NCBI RefSeq assembly: GCF_000485795.1
Contig: NZ_AXZL01000056.1
Location: 19,881-83,880 of the forward strand
Length of the DNA stretch: 64,000 bases
Direction of reading: 5' to 3'
DNA from: Shewanella decolorationis S12
GTDB taxonomy: Bacteria; Pseudomonadota; Gammaproteobacteria; Enterobacterales; Shewanellaceae
Part shown: positions 45,358 to 55,740 of the stretch, piece by piece
Layout: each line of letters starts with the position of its first letter
Position numbering within the stretch: position 1 is the first letter of the stretch
Notes under the pieces: generated by a model
Told to the model about the DNA's origin: nothing
Database searches by the model: none
The model's input: the letters and a program-made list of their open reading frames with translations, nothing else
Position numbers and translations under genes: made by a program

Positions 45358-47412
45358 TTAGAGTTTTTCGTTCACTATTTTAGGTGTCACGAAAATCAAC
45401 AGCTCTTGGCGTTCATTCTTATCGGTAGTATTACGGAATAAGAAGCCAACTAAAGGAATGTCGCCAAGGATAGGCACCTTGCTTACGCGGCTTATCAAGT
45501 TCTGTTGATAGATACCACCAAGCACAATGGTTTCACCATTATCCACTAACACTTGCGTACCAATACGTTGAGTATCGATAGCCACTGCCGGACCTGTGGG
45601 GGTGTCCACCGTTTTACCCTGAGAGTCTTGAGTGATTTCAAGATCCAGAATCACGCGGTTATCAGGCGTAATTTGTGGTGTCACTCTTAATGACAATACC
45701 GCCTTCTTAAAGGTCACCGACGTCGCCCCGCTGGAAGTGGACTGAACATAAGGGATTTCCACACCCTGCTCAATATACGCCGCTTTTTGGTTAGAGGTAG
45801 TAATGCGAGGGCTAGCGATAATCTCACCTTTATTTTCTTGCTCAAGCGCACTCAACTCTAAATCTAAGATAGTGCCATCGGCAAGCTTTGCCACATGGAA
45901 GGCAATACTGGTTGGGTTAGTGACCGCCGCAGGCAAATTCACGTTCAAACGGTTATCTAGTGATGGAACCACACCATTGGCAATGCTTCCAGCCCCCTCA
46001 AGTGAGCCAGACGTCCCTTTACTCCCCTGTTGGTCAGTCACGCCCCAACGGATACCTAAATCTTCAGACACATCGTCTTTTACTGTGACCATACGAGATT
46101 CAATCAGCACTTGGCGAATAGGAATATCGAGCACCTCAACCAAACGATGGATATTCTCGATGATTTCAGCAGTATCTTTTACGAGTACAGTGTTGGTACG
46201 TTCATCAACGGCGACTGAACCACGAGGAGACAATAAACTGGAATCGGCACCTTTCAATAACTCTGCAATGTCAGTTGCTTTAGCATAGTTAATCTGTAGA
46301 TACTCAGAATACAGAGGCGCAAGCTCTTTAACCTCTTGTTTATTCTTAAGGTTTTGACTTTCACGAATCGCCAATTCTTCACTTGGCGCCACCATCAAAA
46401 TATTACCTTCAATGCGCTTATCCAGTCCTTTAGTTTGCAAAATCAAATCCAAAGCTTGATCCCAAGGCACATCATCCAGTCTTAAGGTGATATCGCCTTC
46501 AACCGTATCACTGGTAACTAAGTTGAAATTGTTATAATCAGCAATAATTTGCAGCACTGTTCGCACTGAAATATTTTGGAAGTTTAATGAAAGGGTTTTA
46601 CCGTTATATTTTTTGACTTCCTTCGTCGCAACAGCACGTTCAGCTTTATTAATAGATAACCTAAACAGATTATCTTCCTGCTTATAGTTAAATTCATAAT
46701 TACCCGACACATCCACTAAAATTCGAGTGGTCAAATCATCTTTAAAGGTTTCAAAGTTTTTAACGGGTGTTGAAAAATCCTGTACATCCATCACATATAG
46801 CAAGTCGTTATTGATATCAGTGTTGTACAACTGAACCTCAAGCTTAGCGCCAACTTGTTCAACGTTTGCTGCAACAGAACGGTTATTGAGATAGACAAGT
46901 AAATCGCCACCGCCGTTTGCATTACGGCGAAAATCAATATTCTTTACACTATTAACAAAAGGATTATTACTCGCTTGAGAACTCACCACATCATCATTAA
47001 TGGTTAAACGATAAGAGTTACCAGTCACGCTACCTTGATAAGGTTTCACTTTGGATAAACCCAAAGTCACCATCAGATGAGAGTCTTGCTGCGTAGTAGT
47101 AATCTCATTAACGCCGACTTGGTTAATCGGTAATTTGTCTTTTGATAAACCAGAAATACTATCATCAAAAGTTAATACCAATTCAGCAGGAGCAGCATTA
47201 GAGTCGATTTTGGGTGCAGAAATGGCATCCTCAAACACTAACTCTACTTCCAATTGGTGATCGACCAAGGCATGGTACTTAACATCGATTAATCTGTTTG
47301 CCGCAAAGCTTGATGGCAAAAATCCAAATATTAATGCGATCCCAATAACAGACTTAGCTAAGCCTGAAGATAAAAATGCTCTTGGGATTTTTATCGCGGC
47401 AGAAGATTTCAT
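45358..47412 (-). CDS. pilQ: Type IV pilus secretin PilQ
   Basis: Outer-membrane channel for the pilus, 684 aa. Signal peptide ending near FAANR (about residue 38), one or two AMIN domains (about 40-260), STN/N0 (KTLSLNFQNISVRTVLQIIA, about 280-330), N1, and the C-terminal secretin core (VPILGDIPLVGFLFRNT near the end). Last gene of pilMNOPQ. Confidence 0.96.
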   Translation of the reverse strand: MKSSAAIKIPRAFLSSGLAKSVIGIALIFGFLPSSFAANRLIDVKYHALVDHQLEVELVFEDAISAPKIDSNAAPAELVLTFDDSISGLSKDKLPINQVGVNEITTTQQDSHLMVTLGLSKVKPYQGSVTGNSYRLTINDDVVSSQASNNPFVNSVKNIDFRRNANGGGDLLVYLNNRSVAANVEQVGAKLEVQLYNTDINNDLLYVMDVQDFSTPVKNFETFKDDLTTRILVDVSGNYEFNYKQEDNLFRLSINKAERAVATKEVKKYNGKTLSLNFQNISVRTVLQIIADYNNFNLVTSDTVEGDITLRLDDVPWDQALDLILQTKGLDKRIEGNILMVAPSEELAIRESQNLKNKQEVKELAPLYSEYLQINYAKATDIAELLKGADSSLLSPRGSVAVDERTNTVLVKDTAEIIENIHRLVEVLDIPIRQVLIESRMVTVKDDVSEDLGIRWGVTDQQGSKGTSGSLEGAGSIANGVVPSLDNRLNVNLPAAVTNPTSIAFHVAKLADGTILDLELSALEQENKGEIIASPRITTSNQKAAYIEQGVEIPYVQSTSSGATSVTFKKAVLSLRVTPQITPDNRVILDLEITQDSQGKTVDTPTGPAVAIDTQRIGTQVLVDNGETIVLGGIYQQNLISRVSKVPILGDIPLVGFLFRNTTDKNERQELLIFVTPKIVNEKL

Positions 47413-47433
47413 TATTCCCTCATCCTTCGCTTG

Positions 47434-47949
47434 TTATTTTCCAGAAAGTTCGATGTTGTTTGTTCGCTCTGACCAACAACCCGAACCATCAGGAATTAAT
47501 TCTACAACTTCCACGTTTTGTGGAGTCACTTTCGCAATGCGTCCATTAAACAGCCCTAAATACTCACCAACCCCCATCCGATATACACTGCCATCGTTCG
47601 TTTCAATAAGGGCCCAAGTTGAATTGGCTTCACTTAGGGTACCGCGCATTTTTAGGTTATCTAAAGCATAGGTTTCTAGGCGCCCTTTACGACGTTTTAA
47701 ATCAGGTTGTAAGCAGTTTTTACTGGTATCAACCACCTCCTCCGTTAACTCCCGTGACGGAGGAACAAAGGGGCTACGCATCAATTCTGCTTGATAAGCA
47801 AAATGCTCAAATTTAGGAGGCTCTTTCAAAGGTGGAATATGAGCCACGTGCTGTGCTTTCGTTGTAGTAACAAATAGCTCCAAATCACTTCGATCGCCAA
47901 CGCAACCCCATAAAAAAAGGCTCATAAACAATAGAGGTAATGCTTTCAT
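47434..47949 (-). CDS. pilP: Type IV pilus assembly lipoprotein PilP
   Basis: 171 aa lipoprotein; lipobox in LFLWGCVGD (Cys16). C-terminal beta domain (about 85-160) binds PilQ, linking the inner-membrane PilMNO complex to the secretin. Good aaggaggtaa ribosome site before the ATG; overlaps pilO stop by one base. Confidence 0.94.
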   Translation of the reverse strand: MKALPLLFMSLFLWGCVGDRSDLELFVTTTKAQHVAHIPPLKEPPKFEHFAYQAELMRSPFVPPSRELTEEVVDTSKNCLQPDLKRRKGRLETYALDNLKMRGTLSEANSTWALIETNDGSVYRMGVGEYLGLFNGRIAKVTPQNVEVVELIPDGSGCWSERTNNIELSGK

Positions 47950-48575
47950 TATTTACCTCCTTTCTTTTTATTTGGTTTTTCAGGCGGTAATTCAGCACCT
48001 TCTTTAAAGCGGTATGTTTTAGCCAGAATGTCCATAGCCAAATTACCAGCCTCATCCCGCTTAATAGTGAAATCGTGCAAGCTGACAATACGGGGTAACT
48101 TAGCAACACCGCTAACCATATTTCCGAGCTGATGATAATCACCTGTCACTGACATCTTAATAGGGAACTCAATATAGAAATCCCGCTGAATCTCTGGCTC
48201 CCAATTTAGACTTTTAATTCGCAAACCAGCATCAGTGGCGACGAAGGTTAGGTCATCAAGCAGTCCGGGCATCTCATTCTCAGAGGGCAGCATCTTAAGC
48301 AATTCAGCAAATTGCCCTTCCATTATCGCTAATTGCTCACGATACAGTTTTAGGTTTGCTGCTAACTGATACTTGTTCTTAAAATCATCCCTTAGCTGTA
48401 ACTCTTTGTTTTGTTCGTTGTTGAAAACATCAATCGCATCCGACAATACAACAAAATAACCTGCGGCAAATACGCACAACGCAAGCAAAACAGCAAAAAA
48501 AACTTTTACCTGATTGGGCCAGCTACCGATATTCTCGAAATCGATATCATTGAATTGACTGAGATCGAGCTTCAT
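47949..48575 (-). CDS. pilO: Type IV pilus assembly protein PilO
   Basis: 208 aa, one N-terminal membrane helix (VFFAVLLALCVFAAGYFVVL, about 25-44), a periplasmic coiled coil and a ferredoxin-like C-terminal fold. Partner of PilN. ATG overlaps the pilN stop by 4 bases. C-terminus is unusually lysine-rich. Confidence 0.94.
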   Translation of the reverse strand: MKLDLSQFNDIDFENIGSWPNQVKVFFAVLLALCVFAAGYFVVLSDAIDVFNNEQNKELQLRDDFKNKYQLAANLKLYREQLAIMEGQFAELLKMLPSENEMPGLLDDLTFVATDAGLRIKSLNWEPEIQRDFYIEFPIKMSVTGDYHQLGNMVSGVAKLPRIVSLHDFTIKRDEAGNLAMDILAKTYRFKEGAELPPEKPNKKKGGK

Positions 48576-49156
48576 TTACTCGCTCCTTTTGCCTGTTTCG
48601 CAGGCTCTTCAGCGATAGCGCCTTTTATACTCACTCTTAAGCTAAAGCGCTGCAGCTGCCTTAATTCGTCATCTTGAGTTACGATCGATTGCATGTTGGG
48701 ATCTGTTAGCCACTCGGATGCTTTAACCTTACGCATCATATTCGCAACGTTATTATTCGATTCACTGCGGCCTTCGATCAGTAATAAACTACCCTTCTTC
48801 TCTAGGCTAGATAGATAGATGCCGGGAGGCACAACACGAACCAACTCATCTAATACATGTGTCGGCAAATTACGCGATTGCTGAAGATTTAAAATAATCT
48901 CAGTTCGTCGTTCAATGTCCTTTTTGCGCTCAGTGATTTTTTTAATCTCTGCGATTTGGGTTTCGAGTTGTTGGATCTCAGATTGCAAATAGGCATTTCT
49001 GTCTCTTTGCTCATCTGTCATTATTTCCAGTAGAGAAAGAGCGACATAAACTAAAATCGCAGAGCCTAAAAATACAAGAGCGAGTATGCCAATGTAATCA
49101 CGCTTTTGTTTTTCTCTTGCTTCTTCACGCCAAGGAAGCAGGTTTATGTTCGCCAT
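48572..49156 (-). CDS. pilN: Type IV pilus assembly protein PilN
   Basis: The conserved ANINLLPWREE at the start, which binds PilM, fixes the ATG at 49154-49156 (194 aa). One membrane helix (about 23-42), periplasmic coiled coil, ferredoxin-like domain. It overlaps the end of pilM by 13 bases. Confidence 0.94.
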   Translation of the reverse strand: MANINLLPWREEAREKQKRDYIGILALVFLGSAILVYVALSLLEIMTDEQRDRNAYLQSEIQQLETQIAEIKKITERKKDIERRTEIILNLQQSRNLPTHVLDELVRVVPPGIYLSSLEKKGSLLLIEGRSESNNNVANMMRKVKASEWLTDPNMQSIVTQDDELRQLQRFSLRVSIKGAIAEEPAKQAKGASK

Positions 49157-50223
49157 TGACCGTAGCTCCTCAGCGCTAAGCCACACGCAACCATATATTT
49201 GCTAATGCTAGGTTGCAGCATATTTTTAACCGACTCTTCCGCGTGTAAACATCCCTGAAAAGGATCGGCAATGATAGTGTGAACACCTAATTCATTCGTG
49301 AGTAAATTTGCCATCCCTTCAAGCTTAGATGTCCCACCACATAAAATGAGATAGTCCACTTTATCCTTACCACTCGAAGTGCAGTAAATTTGTAATGTCC
49401 GCTTAATCTGCTGCAATAACTGGGTTTGGAAGGGAGATAACACTTCAAACATATAATTACGCGGTAAATCACCCTCTATTTTGGCCTTTTCGGCTTGCTC
49501 ATATGACATTCCATAAAAAGAGAGAATTGACTGAGTGAATAGCTCGCCACCGAAAGCCTGTTCGCGGATAAAAGTCGTTTCTCCAGACTCGACAACACAA
49601 AACGTTGTCATATTGGCACCAATATCAACCATAGCGACGACTTTTTGCCGAGCGCCTTCGGGTAACTGACCGAGAACTAATTCCACAGATCGACCTAAAG
49701 CGTAACCTTCGACATCAACCACTTTGGTCTCTAACTCAACTTCATCAAGGGCATCGACTCGTGTATCAATATTATCGGTACGGCAAGCACTAAGGAGCAC
49801 ATCCACTTTAGATGGGTCAGTACTGTTGACATTTAAAGTTTCGAAATCAATGCTGACTTCATCAAGGGAATAAGGGATTAGGTTATCGGCTTCAATCTCA
49901 ATCTGCGCTTCCATTTCCTCTTCGCTCAGCGAAGCATCCATGTAGATAACTTTTGTCATCACCGCTGAGCCAGAAACAGCAACTGCTGCATATTTAACCG
50001 ACTTAGGCAAAGATCGTTTAATTTGTCTTAAACATTCAACAACGGCATCGGCATCACGAATATCATGATCGTTAATAGCCCCCTTTTTTACGGGAACCGC
50101 TGCGTGACTTAATATTTTGTATCCATCAGCAGTCTTACTCAGCAAAATGGCCTTAACTTCATGGGAACCTATATCAATTCCAACCATCTGCGGAGCCTGA
50201 CGCTTCCATAAATTTGAAAGCAT
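49144..50223 (-). CDS. pilM: Type IV pilus assembly ATPase PilM
   Basis: Actin/FtsA-like cytoplasmic protein, 359 aa: GIDIGSHEVKAILL (phosphate 1), VAMVDIGANMTTFCVV (phosphate 2) and LILCGGTSKLEGM (adenosine motif). Binds the PilN N-terminus. First gene of pilMNOPQ, divergent from mrcA. Confidence 0.96.
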   Translation of the reverse strand: MLSNLWKRQAPQMVGIDIGSHEVKAILLSKTADGYKILSHAAVPVKKGAINDHDIRDADAVVECLRQIKRSLPKSVKYAAVAVSGSAVMTKVIYMDASLSEEEMEAQIEIEADNLIPYSLDEVSIDFETLNVNSTDPSKVDVLLSACRTDNIDTRVDALDEVELETKVVDVEGYALGRSVELVLGQLPEGARQKVVAMVDIGANMTTFCVVESGETTFIREQAFGGELFTQSILSFYGMSYEQAEKAKIEGDLPRNYMFEVLSPFQTQLLQQIKRTLQIYCTSSGKDKVDYLILCGGTSKLEGMANLLTNELGVHTIIADPFQGCLHAEESVKNMLQPSISKYMVACGLALRSYGQWRT

Positions 50224-50412
50224 AATCCGTTGTCACTTTATTATTTATATTGCAGTAAGAGAGATTAGCACAAAATCAACCCGTTATACGTATTTGTATA
50301 GAATGTTTCAAGATTTTACAAACGCTATTTTAGGGACATCACGTTTTTGCTTCACCCAAACGTGCGCGCCTTATATACTGTCGCACTTAACTGAACATTA
50401 GGATCAATTTAG

Positions 50413-52932
50413 GTGAAGTGGTTAAAACGTATTGTTATAGCTCTATTCAGTCTAGCCCTTTTGGGCGTGGGCGCCATTGTTGCAGCATACTTTTATGTTT
50501 TGCCGGATCTGCCGGATGTTTCGACACTAAAAAATGTGCAATTACAGACACCTTTGCGCATTTACAGTAGCGATGGCAAACTCATCTCTCAGTTTGGTGA
50601 GAAGCGTCGCATTCCGCTCAAGTTAGAAGAGGTCCCCAAACCGCTGCTGCAAGCCTTCCTCGCCACCGAAGATGCGCGTTTTTATGAGCATGGCGGTATC
50701 GATCCTGTTGGGGTGATCCGTGCGGCGATTGTCATGCTGACCACGGGTGAAAAAAAGCAAGGTGCAAGTACTATCACCATGCAGGTGGCGCGCAACTTCT
50801 TCCTAACCCGCGACAAAACCATTATTCGTAAAGTGAAGGAAATTTTTATTTCCTACCACATCGAGCAGTTGTTAACTAAAGATGAGATTTTAGAGCTCTA
50901 CGTTAACCGTATTTATTTGGGTCAGAGAGCCTATGGTGTTGGCGCTGCCGCTCAAGTGTATTTTGGTAAAAACGTCCAAGATCTGACGCTTTCCGAAATG
51001 AGCATGATCGCTGGTTTGCCTAAGGCGCCGTCAACTCTTAACCCTATTACCTCGCCCTCACGCGCACTGGCTCGCCGCAACGTGGTATTGATGCGGATGA
51101 ACGAAGTAGGTTACATCAGCAAGGCTGAATACCAAGCTGCTGTGCAAGAGCCGCTCGTCGCCAAATATCATGGCGCTGAAATCGATCTCTACGCTCCTTA
51201 TATCTCTGAAATGGCTCGAGATTATATGGTGCAAAAATACGGCGAAGAGGAAGCCTATACCAATGGCTATAACGTCTACACTACGATTTCATCGGAACAA
51301 CAACTGCTAGCCCAGCAAGCATTACGCAATAACGTCTACGCCTACGATGAGCGCCATGGTTACCGTGGTCCTGCGGCCGTTCTCTGGACCGACACTAAGC
51401 CGGATAACGCGCAAATTAAGGCTGAGCTCGCAAAAATTACGCCTGTACAAGAATTGCAACCCGCGGCGGTATTAAGCATCGATGGTCAGCAAGCCAGCGT
51501 GTTAACTGCCAAGGGCGAAACTAAAGTCATTAAATGGGATGGCCTAAAATGGGCACGCAAATTTATTACCGATAAACGCCAAGGTGCTGTACCTAAATCT
51601 GCTTCAGATATGCTGACCGTTGGTGAACGTATTTGGATCCGTGACAATGGTCAGTACTTACAATTATCGCAAGTGCCTGAAGTGGCAAGTGCCACTGTGG
51701 CACTCGATCCTACAAATGGTGCAATCCGTACCTTAGTAGGTGGCTACAGCTTCAGCCAAAGCCAGTACAACCGCGTGACCCAAGCGAAACGTCAATTAGG
51801 TTCGAATATTAAACCTTTCATCTACGCTGCTGCATTAGAAAAAGGCTTTACGCTCGCGACCCTAATTAACAATGCGCCAATTAACAAACCCGATATTAGC
51901 CAAGGTACTGCGTGGCGTCCTAAAAACTCGCCCGATATCTATGGCGGTCCGACCCGCCTGCGTGTGGGCTTAGCACAATCGATCAACGTAATGTCGGTTC
52001 GCGCCATGCGCCATATTGGTTTAGATGCGGCTATCGCCGAATTGACTAAGTTTGGCTTTGACCCTAACGACCTACCTCGTAACGAGTCATTAGCCTTAGG
52101 TTCTCCTTCGGTAACACCGCTTCAAGTGGTAACGGCTTTTAACGTCTTTGCCAATGGAGGCTTCTTAGTCGAGCCTTTCTATATCGAGCGGGTAGAAGAC
52201 TCCTTCGGTAACGTGATTGAAAAAGCCAATCCAACCTTAGCCTGTAAGCCTAGCAACAGCTCAATGCAGCCTAGCAGCGATCCAATGAACTTTGGTGAGC
52301 CAACCACTCCAACTGATGAGCCTGTCGCTCATTGCTTTGAGCAAACGGGCCGTTATGCTCCGCAAATTATCTCTGAACAAACGGCATTCCTGATCACCGA
52401 AGCGCTCAAGAGCGTGATCTGGGGTGGCGGCGATTGGAGTAAAGGCACTGGCTGGCAAGGTACAGCGTGGCGTGCGGCGCAGTTAATCAAACGTCATGAT
52501 ATCGCAGGTAAAACGGGTACAACCAACGAATCGCGCGATACCTGGTTCAGTGGTTTTGGCCCGACACTGACCAGCACCTTCTGGGTAGGCTTTGACGACC
52601 ATGGTCGTCAGTTAGGCAGAACCGCATGGAACTCCAACGGTGAGAAGGATCAAATAACGGGTACCGAGGCGGGCGCTAAGACCGCAGGCCCTGGCTGGAA
52701 CGAGTTTATGAATAACGTGCTGAAGGGCGTACCTGAAACCACAGCGATTCCGCCAGAGGGGATTGTCTCGGTACGGATCGATCTGGCGACTGGCAAGCTA
52801 ACTCGTAAGACAGATTACACCAGCGCATTTGAATACTTTATCTCGGGTACTGAACCTAAGGAATACATCAGTGAAAGCCAAGATGAAAACAACCTATTCA
52901 TCGATGCGCCGACAGACGATTTATTCCAATAA
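50413..52932 (+). CDS. mrcA: Penicillin-binding protein 1A
   Basis: Bifunctional peptidoglycan synthase, 839 aa. N-terminal membrane anchor (about 5-30), GT51 transglycosylase (EDARFYEHGGID, GASTITMQVARN, VNRIYLGQRAYG), OB-like insert, and transpeptidase with SNIKP (active Ser), SIN and KTGTT motifs. GTG start. Activated by LpoA, encoded at 32488-34371. Adjacent to pilM in many gammaproteobacteria. Confidence 0.96.
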   Translation: MKWLKRIVIALFSLALLGVGAIVAAYFYVLPDLPDVSTLKNVQLQTPLRIYSSDGKLISQFGEKRRIPLKLEEVPKPLLQAFLATEDARFYEHGGIDPVGVIRAAIVMLTTGEKKQGASTITMQVARNFFLTRDKTIIRKVKEIFISYHIEQLLTKDEILELYVNRIYLGQRAYGVGAAAQVYFGKNVQDLTLSEMSMIAGLPKAPSTLNPITSPSRALARRNVVLMRMNEVGYISKAEYQAAVQEPLVAKYHGAEIDLYAPYISEMARDYMVQKYGEEEAYTNGYNVYTTISSEQQLLAQQALRNNVYAYDERHGYRGPAAVLWTDTKPDNAQIKAELAKITPVQELQPAAVLSIDGQQASVLTAKGETKVIKWDGLKWARKFITDKRQGAVPKSASDMLTVGERIWIRDNGQYLQLSQVPEVASATVALDPTNGAIRTLVGGYSFSQSQYNRVTQAKRQLGSNIKPFIYAAALEKGFTLATLINNAPINKPDISQGTAWRPKNSPDIYGGPTRLRVGLAQSINVMSVRAMRHIGLDAAIAELTKFGFDPNDLPRNESLALGSPSVTPLQVVTAFNVFANGGFLVEPFYIERVEDSFGNVIEKANPTLACKPSNSSMQPSSDPMNFGEPTTPTDEPVAHCFEQTGRYAPQIISEQTAFLITEALKSVIWGGGDWSKGTGWQGTAWRAAQLIKRHDIAGKTGTTNESRDTWFSGFGPTLTSTFWVGFDDHGRQLGRTAWNSNGEKDQITGTEAGAKTAGPGWNEFMNNVLKGVPETTAIPPEGIVSVRIDLATGKLTRKTDYTSAFEYFISGTEPKEYISESQDENNLFIDAPTDDLFQ

Positions 52933-52950
52933 GCCTCTGTAACAGAAACA

Positions 52951-52978
52951 AAAAACGCGACCCTAGAGTCGCGTTTTT
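52951..52978. terminator. Bidirectional terminator between mrcA and argH
   Basis: Stem aaaaacgcgac / gtcgcgttttt with a 6-base loop, between converging genes; A and T tracts on both sides. Confidence 0.88.
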
Positions 52979-52996
52979 TATTACCCGATTAAGGCA

Positions 52997-54364
52997 TTAG
53001 CCCGCTTGCTTCGCCGCGATGGCTTGCTTCACCTGAGTCAGCGCTGTGCCGCCGAGGACATCACGTTTTGCCAAACAGGCTTCGATGGTGAGGTTTGGAT
53101 AGACGTCATCTTCAATAATCTCGGCAAAGGTTTTAAACTCTGCCAGCGTAAAACCCTCTAACGGGATCTTCTTGGCAATCGCCGCAACCACTGCCACACC
53201 GACCACATGGTGCGCTTCGCGGAATGGCATGCCTTTAGACACTAGATAATCCGCCAATTCGGTCGCGTTGGCATAGCCTTGCTGCGCGGCTAACAACGCA
53301 TTCGGGCGATTCACGACCAAGCCAGATAACACTAACGCCGCCATATCTAGGCAGATTGCCCAGCTGTCGACCACATCGAACAGGCCTTCTTTGTCTTCCT
53401 GCATATCTTTGTTGTAGGCCAGAGGTAGGGCTTTCATGGTGGTGAGAATGCCCACTAAACTACCGTACACACGGCCCGTTTTACCGCGGATCAGCTCCAG
53501 CGCATCGGGGTTTTTCTTTTGTGGCATCAAAGATGACCCCGAAGTCACTTCATCACTTAATGAGATAAAGCCCGCTTCACCCGAGTTGAAGAAAATCAAA
53601 TCTTCAGCCATGCGGCTTAAGTGCATCATGCTGATTGAGGCCGTAGAACATAGCTCAACCACATGGTCGCGATCCGACACACTGTCCAAACTGTTTAAGG
53701 TTGGCGATGCAAAGTTCAGTGCCGCAGCCAGCGCATGTCTATCCATTTGATAGGCTGTACCCGCCAAAGCGCCCGAACCGAGCGGACAGGTATTGGCGCG
53801 TTTTAAGGCATCGGTTAAGCGGCTAAGATCACGCTCAATCATCTCCACATAGGCCAAACACCAGTGGCCGAAGGTCACAGGCTGAGCACGTTGCAAATGA
53901 GTATAACCAGGCATCACAGCGTCGAACTCACGCTCAGCAAGCGCAATAAGTTCGCTGCGTAAGGTTTGCAGGCGAGCCACTAATGCCGCACCTTCGGATT
54001 GGCACCAGAGTTTTAAGTCGGTCGCGACTTGGTCATTACGGCTACGGCCCGTATGGAGTTTTTTACCCAGATCGCCGACTTTAGCGATCAGCGCCGACTC
54101 CACGAAGCTATGAATATCTTCCGCGCCCGATGCAAGAATAATCGCAGGATCGCCCTTCACTTCCACCAGCAGCTCGTTCAGTGCTTTTTTCAAATCGCTG
54201 CATTCAGTGGCTGTGATAATGCCTACGCTAGCAATCGCATCGGCCCAAGCGATAGAACCGACCACATCCTGCTCAAACAAACGGTAATCCACCGGTAGTG
54301 AATCGTTGAATAATTTAAATAGCGCGCTGGTTTCGCCCTGAAATCTTCCACCCCATAAAGCCAT
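52997..54364 (-). CDS. argH: Argininosuccinate lyase
   Basis: Last step of arginine synthesis. Fumarase-superfamily signature [12 protein letters not shown] and [12 protein letters not shown] 54362-54364 (MALWGGRF) chosen since aggggattgagc precedes it; a TTG two codons earlier is possible. 455 aa, single domain without the NAGS fusion seen in some marine gammaproteobacteria. Separated from argG by a terminator. Confidence 0.96.
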   Translation of the reverse strand: MALWGGRFQGETSALFKLFNDSLPVDYRLFEQDVVGSIAWADAIASVGIITATECSDLKKALNELLVEVKGDPAIILASGAEDIHSFVESALIAKVGDLGKKLHTGRSRNDQVATDLKLWCQSEGAALVARLQTLRSELIALAEREFDAVMPGYTHLQRAQPVTFGHWCLAYVEMIERDLSRLTDALKRANTCPLGSGALAGTAYQMDRHALAAALNFASPTLNSLDSVSDRDHVVELCSTASISMMHLSRMAEDLIFFNSGEAGFISLSDEVTSGSSLMPQKKNPDALELIRGKTGRVYGSLVGILTTMKALPLAYNKDMQEDKEGLFDVVDSWAICLDMAALVLSGLVVNRPNALLAAQQGYANATELADYLVSKGMPFREAHHVVGVAVVAAIAKKIPLEGFTLAEFKTFAEIIEDDVYPNLTIEACLAKRDVLGGTALTQVKQAIAAKQAG

Positions 54365-54424
54365 GCTCAATCCCCTCGGTCACTGCTTTGAATACGTTAA
54401 AGCCATTAAAACTTAAGATATAAA

Positions 54425-54445
54425 AAAGGGCGCTAGGCGCCCTTT
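54425..54445 (-). terminator. Terminator or attenuator between argG and argH
   Basis: Stem aaagggcgc / gcgcccttt with a 3-base loop, then a T-run on the minus strand. Placed 12 bases after argG and 60 before argH; argH must be read through or have its own promoter. Confidence 0.8.
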
Positions 54446-54456
54446 GAGTCTGCCTA

Positions 54457-55680
54457 TTACTTAGCGTTGAGCGCGCGGATGCGGCTCGCTAACGAGTACA
54501 GACGGATAAAGCCTTCAGCGTGTTTTTGGTCGTACACTTGGTCTTCACCAAAGGTGGCAAAGGCTTCAGAGTACAAGCTGTTTGGCGAACGCTTCTTAAC
54601 GGCAATCGCGTGACCTTTGTAGAGTTTAACCACAACTTCACCGTTAACAGACTCGGCTAATGACTCAGATGCCGCCAGCAGCGACTTACACAGAGGTGTA
54701 AACCAACGACCGTCATACACTAAGTGTGCCATTTGGGCACCCACTTGCTCGCGCCAAGTACGGCTGGTTTTATCCAGCACTAACTCTTCAATCGCGCGCA
54801 GCGCAGCAAACATAACAGTGCCACCTGGGGTTTCGTAGCAACCACGAGACTTCATGCCTACTAAACGGTTTTCGGTGATATCGATACGACCCACGCCATG
54901 TGGTGCAGCGATGGCGTTCAGTTTCATCAGTGCAGCGTAAGGCGTTAATGCTTCGCCATTTACTTTAGTCACACGACCATGTTCAACTTCGAGTGACACG
55001 TATTCTGCTTGGTTTGGCGCATCTTCCGGATCAGCAGTCAGCGTCCACACACCTTTACTTGGCTCGTTCCATGGATCTTCCAACTCACCACCTTCGTGGG
55101 AAATGTGGAATGCATTGGCATCACGGCTGTAGATCTTAGTGGCAGAAGCCGACGTCTTGATATTACGCTCGGCTAAGTAAGCGAGTAGATCTTCACGGCT
55201 CTGCATGGTCCATTCACGCCATGGTGCAATCACTTTTAAATCAGGCGCTAAGGCCGCAAAGCAACCTTCGAAACGCACTTGGTCGTTACCTTTACCGGTA
55301 CAACCGTGACACAGGGCATCGGCGCCCACTTTACGTGCCACTTCAACCTGCGCCTTAGCGATGATTGGACGCGCCATTGAAGTACCTAACAGGTAAGTCC
55401 CTTCGTAAATCGCACCCGTTGCCATGGTTGGGTAGATATAGTCTTTAACAAATTCTTCTTTCAGATCGACGATATGGCATTCTGATGCGCCAGAAGCTAA
55501 TGCCTTTTCAGTCAGACCCACTAACTCTTCTTCACCCTGACCTACGTCAGCGCAAAAGGCGATGATTTCACAGTTGTCGTAGGTTTCTTTTAACCAAGGA
55601 ATAATGGCCGAAGTATCTAGACCACCCGAATAGGCTAAAACGACTTTTTTCACGCCAGTGTTTTTGTTCTCGATAGACAT
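54457..55680 (-). CDS. argG: Argininosuccinate synthase
   Basis: 407 aa; ATP pyrophosphatase loop [11 protein letters not shown] (about 15-25), [15 protein letters not shown] and GREWT-like WREWTM. Joins citrulline and aspartate. Fourth gene of argCBFGH. Confidence 0.97.
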   Translation of the reverse strand: MSIENKNTGVKKVVLAYSGGLDTSAIIPWLKETYDNCEIIAFCADVGQGEEELVGLTEKALASGASECHIVDLKEEFVKDYIYPTMATGAIYEGTYLLGTSMARPIIAKAQVEVARKVGADALCHGCTGKGNDQVRFEGCFAALAPDLKVIAPWREWTMQSREDLLAYLAERNIKTSASATKIYSRDANAFHISHEGGELEDPWNEPSKGVWTLTADPEDAPNQAEYVSLEVEHGRVTKVNGEALTPYAALMKLNAIAAPHGVGRIDITENRLVGMKSRGCYETPGGTVMFAALRAIEELVLDKTSRTWREQVGAQMAHLVYDGRWFTPLCKSLLAASESLAESVNGEVVVKLYKGHAIAVKKRSPNSLYSEAFATFGEDQVYDQKHAEGFIRLYSLASRIRALNAK

Positions 55681-55740
55681 CTTAAATTCCTATAACTCGT
55701 TTCTCACCTTGGAGAAAGTAGGCTGCTAAACAGGGTTAAA

